Source: a virus
Length of the DNA stretch: 64,000 bases
Strand: one strand, 5' to 3'
Virus record (IMG/VR): IMGVR_UViG_3300010413_002638
Location: 1 to 64,000 of that record
The notes under the pieces: model-generated
The model's database searches: none
What the model was told of the DNA's origin: nothing
The model's input: the letters and a program-made list of their open reading frames with translations, nothing else
Shown here: positions 55,428 through 63,232 of the stretch, one piece after another
Numbering within the stretch: the stretch's first letter is position 1
Layout of the letters: each line of letters begins with the position of its first letter
Position numbers and translations under genes: made by a program

Positions 55428-58172
55428 CTATTTATTCAACTTCTCCATCCTCTCCGCCTCATAGGCTTCTCTCCAACCACGATGGAGTAGTTTAATAATT
55501 ACCTCACCTCGCACCAAAGTGAAGGTATTGCGCATCTCATCATATTCGACAAAGAGCTGCACACCAGTACCAGGTTGCTGGATCATCTCTAAATCCTGCA
55601 TCAACAGAGCCTTGCCAAAAAGCATCACCAGAGTGCTTTGGATGCCGTCACTAATCACCAGTCTACCGTATGGCTTGTTGTTCTTTGATTCCGCCATTTC
55701 AAAACCTATGATAACGCCCTCCAATTTGGCCTCACCATTCTTAACGGAATTCACTTTCGCATCTTCAATAGTGCAACCGCCCTCTATCTCATACACATCC
55801 AAAGGAGAGTGTAAATAATATCCAAGATATTCCTTCTCGAACTCAAGCATTTGTTCAATAGTGAAGTCCTCTGGAAACAAGGACATTACTTTCTCGGGAG
55901 AATCATCAGGGACCGGCTTCCAATTCTCCATTTTGGTCGGAACCTTGCGGCGATTTGGATATGCTTTGAAATATTCATCAATTTGGCGTTGACGTTCTTG
56001 TTCGATAGCTTCGTCCGTCCAATCATCCAGCAGCAACAATTTTCGCCTTATCTCCTGGCGGAGCTTGGTGATGTCCTTGCCACTGCAATATTTGTACCTG
56101 TAATACTCCCAAGTCGCCTGAGCATTTTCGTATCCTGGAAACTGCCTGAATGACCCCAATTTGATGAAACGCTCAAAAACCGACTTGTCCTTCCCTGCCG
56201 AGTCAACCATATCATCCAAAGAAGTAAATTGCCGTTGGCTGGTCCATTTTTTAGCGGCAACATCGCCCAACCCCTTGATGCCAATCAAACCCTGGTTCAC
56301 CACATCGCCCGTAACCGTGAAATTGGCGGTCATATTCTCCACATTGATCGTGTCGAACTTCACGCCACGAGCACGTTGCTTCGGTTGGAACTTGCCACAA
56401 TACGTGATATCCGTCGGTTCCCAGTTCTCAGACCGTGCCACGCCCATATAACGAACGAGTTTGTCCGGATGGCAATCGCTCATCACCGCCGCCCAGAACT
56501 CTGGCGCGAAATGAGCCTTCAACCATAAACATCGATGAGCCACCAGGCAATAACTGACAGCATGGCTGCGGTTAAACGCATATCGCCCAAACGTCTCCAT
56601 CTTCGTCCACCACTGCTCCGCTTCCTGCTCACCCAAAACACGCGAAGCACCGCGTACCCATTTCTCCTTGATGGGCTTGAGCTTGTGCGTCCATTTCTTG
56701 GCTACAGCCTTACGAGCCTCCTGAGCCTCCGGAGCCGTAAAACCAGCCACAAGCTGCCAAATAGCCTGCAACTGCTCCTGATAAACAATGACTCCATAAG
56801 TGTCTTTCAAGACACTAAGAATATCCGGATGTAATTTCTTCTGCCAACGGCCTGATGTATCATCGCGGTTTGCCACCGCATCCGGAATAGAGGCCATAGG
56901 ACCAGGATGCCCCATGGCATTAAAGAGCATCAGATCCTCAAAATTCCGTACACCATTCTGCAAGATACTCTTGGCCAGATTCGTATCGAATTGAAAAACG
57001 CCATCTGTCTTCTGGGCGTTTGCCAGTGCAAGCGCGTACTCGTCATTTAGGTCAATATATCGTTTATTCCCGTCGCCGTCGAAGAAATGACCAGCTCGGC
57101 TTTGTGTAGGATCAATATCATCCCATCCGTCCATGTTCTTGCCAAAAGAGATACCACGATTCCGCTCGATCAATTTGCAACATTCGAAGATATACTTGAG
57201 CGTCTTGAGACCGAGAATGTCCCACTTAACATAACCAAACTTGGACAGCTGTGTGTTACGGCCTTCCGTCCACATGCTGATCCAATAGCCACCCTTCTTG
57301 CTCTTAGCCAGCGGAATATTGCCGTAGAGAGAGCGATCGGCAATAATCAGGGCACCAGCGTGCATACCCATATTGCGAACGCGACCTACCAACTTGACCG
57401 CATAATCAACGATCTTAGGGTGCTTCTTGGCGAATTTGAGGAGATCTTCATGGTCTCGCAGAAGTTTACCAATAGTAATTCCATCTGTGTCAGCAGATCC
57501 GCATTTAGGGCACTTGGTAGCGTTATGCGAATGCCCACATTCAGTCTCTTCACCGGTATCTGCATTGACGACACGGCCCTTACAATTAGACTTGCCTCCA
57601 TCCTTTAGATCATCCACTTCATCCGGCAGATTGGTCGTAAGTGATAAAATCTCCTGTTTATCCAGCCAGCCGGTGGCGGCACAGACATCGATAAGAGCAG
57701 ATCGGAATTTGTAGGTTGTCCATGTGCCCACACTGCAGACAGCACCATAACCGTCTTTGATGTGCGCACCGAATTTCCGCATCGCATATTCTTTAATAGG
57801 ATCACGGGCTTCCGGTAGACAATCTATATCAATATCCGGTTGGTCTGGATCTTTGATGAGATCAGGCGGGATAAAGCCCTGGTCGCGCTTGAAATCTGAT
57901 ACCACAGAAGCCCGCACGCTATTGAGCATGGGCGTGGTGCGAGCAGCAATCGGGTCTCCTTCGACCATTCCCAACAACCACGGCAACAAAAGAAAGTTGG
58001 GATTAGAAGAGAATTTCTTGCCGTCGTTGTAGAGATTCGTCCAGTAAGTGATAGCACCTTGCTTCTCAACTTCCTGGATTTCGAATTTCAGCCGTTCTTG
58101 ATACTCTTGGCCGTTCTTGCGATTTGCTTTGTTTGCTATCTCTTTGATTTCTTGCCAAGAGACTTCAGCCAC
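55428..58172 (-). CDS. DNA polymerase III alpha, C-terminal half (split DnaE)
   Basis: 914 residues, GTG start with GAGG ten bases upstream. Catalytic Asps are present: DQPDIDIDCLPEARDPIKEY (residues 110-129, pair at 115 and 117) and KFGYVKWDILGLKTLKY (Asp 318). It has a zinc ribbon insert (Cys 197, 212, 221, 224), the NRSHAVSYCLVAHRCLWLK finger segment, a helix-hairpin-helix (GLIGIKGLGDVAAKKW) and an OB domain near 800. The PHP domain and the RGSAG loop are absent and lie in the other gene (59467). Residues 20-110 resemble a degenerate copy of the region just before the catalytic motif in normal DnaE. No intein motifs at the N-terminus. Together the halves total 1386 residues. Confidence 0.93.
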   Translation of the reverse strand: MAEVSWQEIKEIANKANRKNGQEYQERLKFEIQEVEKQGAITYWTNLYNDGKKFSSNPNFLLLPWLLGMVEGDPIAARTTPMLNSVRASVVSDFKRDQGFIPPDLIKDPDQPDIDIDCLPEARDPIKEYAMRKFGAHIKDGYGAVCSVGTWTTYKFRSALIDVCAATGWLDKQEILSLTTNLPDEVDDLKDGGKSNCKGRVVNADTGEETECGHSHNATKCPKCGSADTDGITIGKLLRDHEDLLKFAKKHPKIVDYAVKLVGRVRNMGMHAGALIIADRSLYGNIPLAKSKKGGYWISMWTEGRNTQLSKFGYVKWDILGLKTLKYIFECCKLIERNRGISFGKNMDGWDDIDPTQSRAGHFFDGDGNKRYIDLNDEYALALANAQKTDGVFQFDTNLAKSILQNGVRNFEDLMLFNAMGHPGPMASIPDAVANRDDTSGRWQKKLHPDILSVLKDTYGVIVYQEQLQAIWQLVAGFTAPEAQEARKAVAKKWTHKLKPIKEKWVRGASRVLGEQEAEQWWTKMETFGRYAFNRSHAVSYCLVAHRCLWLKAHFAPEFWAAVMSDCHPDKLVRYMGVARSENWEPTDITYCGKFQPKQRARGVKFDTINVENMTANFTVTGDVVNQGLIGIKGLGDVAAKKWTSQRQFTSLDDMVDSAGKDKSVFERFIKLGSFRQFPGYENAQATWEYYRYKYCSGKDITKLRQEIRRKLLLLDDWTDEAIEQERQRQIDEYFKAYPNRRKVPTKMENWKPVPDDSPEKVMSLFPEDFTIEQMLEFEKEYLGYYLHSPLDVYEIEGGCTIEDAKVNSVKNGEAKLEGVIIGFEMAESKNNKPYGRLVISDGIQSTLVMLFGKALLMQDLEMIQQPGTGVQLFVEYDEMRNTFTLVRGEVIIKLLHRGWREAYEAERMEKLNK

Positions 58173-58534
58173 TTTTGATATTCCTCTAACTTGTCAGCAT
58201 GATTACTTTTTACATGCAGCGTCCGCCCACTAGTGCTAGACATAGGTTTGTTGCAAAATGGACAACACAGCTGATCGGTCGGAGCTGGTTCTGGTACTGG
58301 TTCCACCTGTGTGGGTCTGGGAATAGTATCTGGGTCCAATTCCCATGGTTGTATGGCAACCAATCTACCCTGGCGTTTTTCCATAGGTGCAGAATAGAGA
58401 CAATAACCAGCCTCCACTGCCCTATTTAGCAGCTCCTGATACTCTGAGTTATTCTTTAGTTTGTGCTGCGATATAATGCGGCTCGGTGGTTTAACCAGAA
58501 TGAAAGCAGTATGCTTGAAGTCAATCTTGTTCAT
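58136..58534 (-). CDS. Small protein with C2H2-type zinc finger
   Basis: 132 residues, overlapping the DnaE C-half gene by 37 bases. The N-terminus is basic, the middle Pro/Glu-rich, and the C-terminus holds QLCCPFCNKPMSSTSGRTLH followed by VKSNHADKLEEYQKWLK, a CxxC...HxxxxH finger. Such fingers bind DNA or act in homing-type and regulatory proteins. It is the first of three genes that sit between the two halves of DnaE. Function unknown. Confidence 0.6.
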   Translation of the reverse strand: MNKIDFKHTAFILVKPPSRIISQHKLKNNSEYQELLNRAVEAGYCLYSAPMEKRQGRLVAIQPWELDPDTIPRPTQVEPVPEPAPTDQLCCPFCNKPMSSTSGRTLHVKSNHADKLEEYQKWLKSLGKKSKR

Positions 58535-58976
58535 CCGGCAAATGGTCCACAGTCTGTGAATCGTATTGTTGCTGAGATAGACAAATCCTGCTCGCTAGCG
58601 ACCGGCAGACAGCAAGATTTTCGTTATTGGGCGAATCAACTACAAATCCGACATCTTCGAAGAACCCCACCCATCGTACGAACTCATCTATCTCCTGCTT
58701 GTATCCTTTCACATCGCCCCTCAAATAATTTAATACTGTCTCGTCGGGGAAGTGCATAATTATTTTAAGTTTTCGACAGGCCGGATTAACAGCGGCCAAA
58801 GCCAATTTAGCAGCCTGGATCTTAGCCCTATCGATCTCGGAACCACCTAGCCCAAAACCCAACAACCGACACCGCACCTGGTCATTAGAGCTAAACATTA
58901 GAAGAATACCACACGAACTCAATTGCATGACCTCGTTGGCATTCCTGATAGAAATCGCACAGAAAATATCGATCAT
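58521..58976 (-). CDS. RNase H-like fold protein without clear catalytic residues
   Basis: 151 residues. Strand-helix order (DIFCAISIRNANEV, GILLMFSSNDQVRCRLLGFG, SEIDRAKIQAAKLALAAV, KLKIIMHFPDETVLNYLRGD, then GFVVDSPNNENLAVCRSLAS) follows the RNase HI fold including the late Asn-rich turn. The four acidic catalytic positions are not conserved. A structural or nucleic-acid-binding role is possible. It is the middle gene of the cassette inside the split DnaE. The fold is a visual guess. Confidence 0.4.
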   Translation of the reverse strand: MIDIFCAISIRNANEVMQLSSCGILLMFSSNDQVRCRLLGFGLGGSEIDRAKIQAAKLALAAVNPACRKLKIIMHFPDETVLNYLRGDVKGYKQEIDEFVRWVGFFEDVGFVVDSPNNENLAVCRSLASRICLSQQQYDSQTVDHLPDEQD

Positions 58977-59467
58977 AGTAGATTATTCTTGAGATCTCGG
59001 ATCTCTGGGTAAGTCGATTTGGTATACGATTGTAGGGCACGCAACGCCTCAGCAATCCCCCGCAAAACAGCATTTTTTGCCGCTCGCTTGTCAGGTAGAC
59101 CCCGCGACCTACCCACCAACACCAACAATTGATCGGCGTGAGCCTTCACGTTGTCCGGGAATGTCTCATCCTTGGCTTGGGCCTTTATCATCCGTTCATC
59201 AAAAGAACGCTGTAGCCAAATAGCCAAAGATTCAATCACGTGGAAAGACAAATCAGCACATTCTTTCTCCACCCTGGCGAGGCAAGTTTTTCTATTACCC
59301 TCATTCTCCAAGGCGTTATACAAGTCATCCACCACATCAAGTAATTTCACCAGGAACACTGACAACTGGGGGCTTGGACCGCCCTGCAGCAGAACATGTG
59401 TATAGATGGAATGCTTCAATTCAGCAAGAGATTCGGTGGCCGACGGGCCAATAGGTGTCTGCATCAT
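58973..59467 (-). CDS. Helical protein, unknown
   Basis: 164 residues, starting in TAATG directly at the stop of the DnaE N-half and coupled by ATGA to the next gene. It is all helical (LKHSIYTHVLLQGGPSPQLS, KLLDVVDDLYNALENEGNRK, ADLSFHVIESLAIWLQRSFD). The helix pattern recalls MazG-like or four-helix domains, but the metal-binding motif is not visible. It lies in the cassette that splits DnaE. Function unknown. Confidence 0.6.
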   Translation of the reverse strand: MMQTPIGPSATESLAELKHSIYTHVLLQGGPSPQLSVFLVKLLDVVDDLYNALENEGNRKTCLARVEKECADLSFHVIESLAIWLQRSFDERMIKAQAKDETFPDNVKAHADQLLVLVGRSRGLPDKRAAKNAVLRGIAEALRALQSYTKSTYPEIRDLKNNLL

Positions 59468-60885
59468 TACTCACTCGGCATTTTGACGTTCAACATGTAT
59501 CCACCACGGCTCGACGCCAGGAACCGGTCAAACGAAAGACCCCACAACAATGGGTCCAAGACGTGAATCCCCAGCAGAAAACAAACCAGCGAACCGCCAG
59601 CACTTCCACGTGGACTGAAAGGCCAACCTCGTTTCTTTCCGTACTTAATAAGATCCTTGGTGATAAGGAAGTAGCTAGCGAACCCTTTATCAATAAACCG
59701 GTTCAATTCAATACTAGCCTGTTCCCTATAAGTCACCTCGCGGCCATCGATGAGAAATTTGGTCTTACATTTCTCCAATCCACGCCACCGCAATTCCTTA
59801 ATGACCAGTTTACACAACTCATTATCAGCATCAGATATCTCGGGATATTTGGGAGCAGTATCAACACCAAATTTCTCACAGCGATCGGCAACCATTAGGG
59901 TATTATCGCACAATTGATCAAAAGTTCGGTTGTCTATGCCGTTACTGTAATTGCCGTTACGGAACGTGGCCCATAATTCTGCCCGCGACTTCATGAATTG
60001 TTCATCACTATTGACATGGAATAGATCCGGCGAATCGATGGTTGTTTCCTGGGCGACAGCCATCATCAGTTTCTGCAATATGAAGTCAGCTCGATTGAGA
60101 TAATGACAATCATTGGTGAGTACAACAGGAATCTTGAAGAAATCAGCGATAGATATCAACTCACGAAATACCTTATCATCCTCTGGGATGCCAGGCATTT
60201 GAACTTCAAGATAATAGTCCTGGCCGAATGCTTTCTTGAACTTCTTGATGTATTCGACAGCCGCGTCTAATCTGGCCTTCTTTTTCCGCTCGACCAGAAC
60301 CTTTCCTTCTTTGTCGGTGAGCTGTTTATAGCGAAGCTCATGAGACACTGGCCCATTTAGACACCCAGACAACACTATGAGTCCTTCGCGAAACTCGCAA
60401 AGTTTATCGAACCAGATCCTATTGTATTGTGTACTACCCATACCGAATAGACCGGTCTCATAAGCTTGGGTTGTCAATCTTACGAGATTATGAAATCCGG
60501 TTTCATTCTTGCAAAGGACCGTCAAATGTCTATTGCGCCTGATACGGCTGGAAGTGTCTGGATTTTCTTCCTGCCATTCTTTCGAGCGAAATTTGATTCC
60601 TTTTGCCACCAGTTCTTGTCGTAATGGTTCGAAGTCATTGAAGTAAATTTCGCAACCTGGGATGTACTTCAAGCCGTGCTTCTTGAAGGCGAGATACATG
60701 TCAGGCACGGAAGCCATATGGCCGTGCTCTGTAGCACTCATAGCGGAGTAGCCGCGAGCTGCACATTGCTCGGCATACTGTTCTGGCGTAGCCACGCCGT
60801 CCAGAGCTGAAAAGACGGTGTGATTGTGCAGGTGCACGAAATCAGAAGGGCCGGTATATTCTTCAGGACTGAATTCTTCTGACAT
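59467..60885 (-). CDS. DNA polymerase III alpha, N-terminal PHP half (split DnaE)
   Basis: 472 residues. The PHP domain starts with FVHLHNHTVFSALDG (His 19, 21), then SATEHGHM, GCEIYFNDF and NRHLTVLCKNETGFHNLVRL. The end is the palm start: WPFSPRGSAGGSLVCFLLGI near 422-441 and DPLLWGLSFDRFLASSRGGY, then a short end where the catalytic PDxDID should be. Instead it reads MLNVKMPSE and stops. The catalytic Asps are in the gene at 55428. No intein is seen at the C-terminus, so the halves probably join without splicing. The stop TAA overlaps the ATG of the next gene. Metal-binding PHP residues look kept. Confidence 0.93.
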   Translation of the reverse strand: MSEEFSPEEYTGPSDFVHLHNHTVFSALDGVATPEQYAEQCAARGYSAMSATEHGHMASVPDMYLAFKKHGLKYIPGCEIYFNDFEPLRQELVAKGIKFRSKEWQEENPDTSSRIRRNRHLTVLCKNETGFHNLVRLTTQAYETGLFGMGSTQYNRIWFDKLCEFREGLIVLSGCLNGPVSHELRYKQLTDKEGKVLVERKKKARLDAAVEYIKKFKKAFGQDYYLEVQMPGIPEDDKVFRELISIADFFKIPVVLTNDCHYLNRADFILQKLMMAVAQETTIDSPDLFHVNSDEQFMKSRAELWATFRNGNYSNGIDNRTFDQLCDNTLMVADRCEKFGVDTAPKYPEISDADNELCKLVIKELRWRGLEKCKTKFLIDGREVTYREQASIELNRFIDKGFASYFLITKDLIKYGKKRGWPFSPRGSAGGSLVCFLLGIHVLDPLLWGLSFDRFLASSRGGYMLNVKMPSE

Positions 60886-61528
60886 TAGCCACTATTTCGT
60901 CGTTGATGTTGTACAATGACTGACTTCTAAACACTGTCTGGCACACTCGCTCGATCAACTCATTATCTAGGTCAGTCGTATCCGGGTAATTAGGCGTCGT
61001 TGGTTGTCTTCCCAAGCGGCGTATAAATCCTTCAAATATCGCTGCCGCGCTAGGCATATTAAAATTACAAGTTTGCCAAAATCTGCATAAGTAATTATAT
61101 AGCCTATTTCTGCCACCTTTCTTCAATAACCTGTCGAAGTTATCAACAATAGATTTTACGTGGATCTCTTCTATTTTGGCGGGATCGATCAACTCGATAA
61201 AGTAAGACCTGGCGTAATCGTTGGTGAGATCTGTTTGAAAGATCGTTCGCCTGGACTCTATTACGGCTTGGGTAATTAATTGGCGAACGTTTTCTGCTGA
61301 AAGCCCACATGATAACCCAACGGAAAACGCCTTACTCATATCGCGTAGGCCACGCAACGAATGCCTTTGATCGGTCTTTGCTTGCAACCAATTATCGAGA
61401 TTCGGCACCACCATCTTATGCAACGTATTATCAAATAGTTCTGGTAGATTCGCACTGTCGCGGAAATAAAATAGCTCTCCATCGATCTCGAAAACAGTCA
61501 CCGTTTTCTCAACATATCTAATAATCAT
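60863..61528 (-). CDS. Phage protein, unknown, upstream of DnaE N-half
   Basis: 221 residues from ATG 61528. The N-terminus is beta-like (MIIRYVEKTVTVFEIDGELF), the rest helical with many Arg/Leu/Phe (SAENVRQLITQAVIESRRTI, NRLYNYLCRFWQTCNFNMPS). Its start codon lies in CATG, which on the other strand is the start of the plus-strand glycosyltransferase. It overlaps the DnaE N-half by 23 bases and may be co-expressed with it. No family recognised. Confidence 0.6.
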   Translation of the reverse strand: MIIRYVEKTVTVFEIDGELFYFRDSANLPELFDNTLHKMVVPNLDNWLQAKTDQRHSLRGLRDMSKAFSVGLSCGLSAENVRQLITQAVIESRRTIFQTDLTNDYARSYFIELIDPAKIEEIHVKSIVDNFDRLLKKGGRNRLYNYLCRFWQTCNFNMPSAAAIFEGFIRRLGRQPTTPNYPDTTDLDNELIERVCQTVFRSQSLYNINDEIVANVRRIQS

Positions 61529-62486
61529 GTTATCTAACAATCGAAGAAGAGAAATAAGCGTCGTTGTCGTTTGCGGCGACCAATACCACGATTATCTCCG
61601 AACAGCTATAGACAGCATTCGAAGACAAACCATTCAGCCAGATGAGATAATAATAGTATACGACAACACCGAGCCAAGTATGACCTCCTACCCATATCTA
61701 CAAACACACAATGACAACCCTCTCGCCAGCCGCAGGGACGGATTTGCCGCTACCAGCAAAGAAACAGTCTTTTTCCTAGACGCCGACGACTATATCAGCG
61801 ATGATTATATCGGTTCTGGTCTGGCCCTCAAAACCGACAACAACATAGTCTACTCAGACGTCCGCCTCTTCGGAACAATGAACAAAACATTACGTTATTC
61901 ACCCAAATTCATGTCCCAAGAAAACTATCTGCATGTAGCCAGTCTCATCAGTCGCGACGCAATCGACATAGCAGACGCCTTCAACCCAATACCACCAGTC
62001 GATTGCCATGAAGACTGGGTATTCTGGCGGCGATTATTAAAAGCCGGATGCCCAACTATCAAACAACCTGGCATCCACTACCACCGAGAACATGAACACA
62101 ACCGTTCCAAGAAAATCGTGCAACACGAATTTCCCATAGCCAAGGGAATCTGGTGTGATACTATTGGCTTCGTTCGCGCGGACGGCCAAGAACACGAAGA
62201 GCAAGTCTTACAACAATGGCCACCAGAACAGAGAGAATTATACACCATAGATAACCCGGATATCAGAGCAATCAACAAAATCCTCCAGAGAACAAACGCT
62301 GACTATTTGTTATTCTATAGCACAAAAGACCTACAAATGATTAGAATGATGGCAGATCTAGACTACGGTGTGGCAATTGTCCAAGCCCGTGATTTACCAA
62401 TGTGGTATGGAACACTCATCGTCGTTGACCTACTCAAAGCTCAATCACCGTCTTACACGTTTAACGGCAAATCGATACTGGTCTAA
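61527..62486 (+). CDS. Family 2 glycosyltransferase
   Basis: 319 residues. The GT-A part has REISVVVVCGDQYHDYLRTA, RQTIQPDEIIIVYDNTEPSM and TVFFLDADDYISDDYIGSGL with the DADD metal site near residue 91, then a DCHEDWVFWRRLLKAGCPTI acceptor-side segment near 175. The last 100 residues are an extra domain. There is no clear ribosome site; the ATG shares CATG with the divergent minus gene. It begins a plus-strand run of sugar enzymes with TAATG coupling. Confidence 0.8.
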   Translation: MLSNNRRREISVVVVCGDQYHDYLRTAIDSIRRQTIQPDEIIIVYDNTEPSMTSYPYLQTHNDNPLASRRDGFAATSKETVFFLDADDYISDDYIGSGLALKTDNNIVYSDVRLFGTMNKTLRYSPKFMSQENYLHVASLISRDAIDIADAFNPIPPVDCHEDWVFWRRLLKAGCPTIKQPGIHYHREHEHNRSKKIVQHEFPIAKGIWCDTIGFVRADGQEHEEQVLQQWPPEQRELYTIDNPDIRAINKILQRTNADYLLFYSTKDLQMIRMMADLDYGVAIVQARDLPMWYGTLIVVDLLKAQSPSYTFNGKSILV

Positions 62487-63232
62487 TGGTAAACAAGATT
62501 TCCATATTGATGGCTATCTATAACTGTGCAGATTATCTGCCAGCGTCCATTGAAAGCATATTAGGCCAAACAGTAGGAGATTTCGAATTTATCATCATAG
62601 ACGACGGCTCAGACGAATCGGTAATGGAGATATTAGAATGGTACAACGACAGGCGTATCAAAATTATCAGAGTCGATGAGAATGTCGGCTTGACCCGTTG
62701 CCTAAACATCGCCTTAGACGTAGCTACTGGCAATATATTCGCACGTCATGACGGGGATGATATTGCATTACCAGACAGACTGGCAATAGAATTACCATTA
62801 CTTACTGGGCGTACCGGTCTAGTGAGCTGCTGGGCGGAGCCCATCAACGAAAATGGAGAGATAATCAAAGACGACTGGACAGAGCAAGAATTGCAAAGAG
62901 AAGCTGATGAAGTAGAAAAGTTGATGTCCCAAACAAACTGCGTGTTGGCCCCAGGAGCAATATTCACCAGAGAAGTGTTCGAACGAATAGGATATTTCGA
63001 TCCAGAAGTCAGATATGCACAAGATTATAATTACTGGTTGCGATTGATGAACGAGTTTACCATCAACATCGTGCCAGAGGTATTAGTGCAAAAGAGAGTC
63101 CATAAAGAATCAGTGTGGGGCCAAGAAGAAGAGCACGACCAAGATTGGCGACAAATAGCCAAAGACAGAGCCACAACAGATCCAACGATTTTTCAAGTAG
63201 AGCATCCCCCATTTCATTGGAGAAGGCATTGA
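62486..63232 (+). CDS. Family 2 glycosyltransferase
   Basis: 248 residues, ATG in TAATG. It is a textbook GT2 start: KISILMAIYNCADYLPASIE, SILGQTVGDFEFIIIDDGSD, VGLTRCLNIALDVATGNIFA, then the metal-binding RHDGDDIALPDRLAIEL near residue 90. The catalytic-base region follows as DPEVRYAQDYNYWLRLMNEF. Similar enzymes build capsule, O-antigen or glycoprotein sugars. It is followed by a radical SAM gene in a TTGA overlap. Confidence 0.92.
   Translation: MVNKISILMAIYNCADYLPASIESILGQTVGDFEFIIIDDGSDESVMEILEWYNDRRIKIIRVDENVGLTRCLNIALDVATGNIFARHDGDDIALPDRLAIELPLLTGRTGLVSCWAEPINENGEIIKDDWTEQELQREADEVEKLMSQTNCVLAPGAIFTREVFERIGYFDPEVRYAQDYNYWLRLMNEFTINIVPEVLVQKRVHKESVWGQEEEHDQDWRQIAKDRATTDPTIFQVEHPPFHWRRH

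Noticed and set aside
58172-59467. Trans-splicing intein at the DnaE split
   Set aside because: Neither the end of the N-half nor the start of the C-half shows intein blocks (no Cys-Leu start block, no His-Asn before Cys/Ser), so splicing was not proposed.
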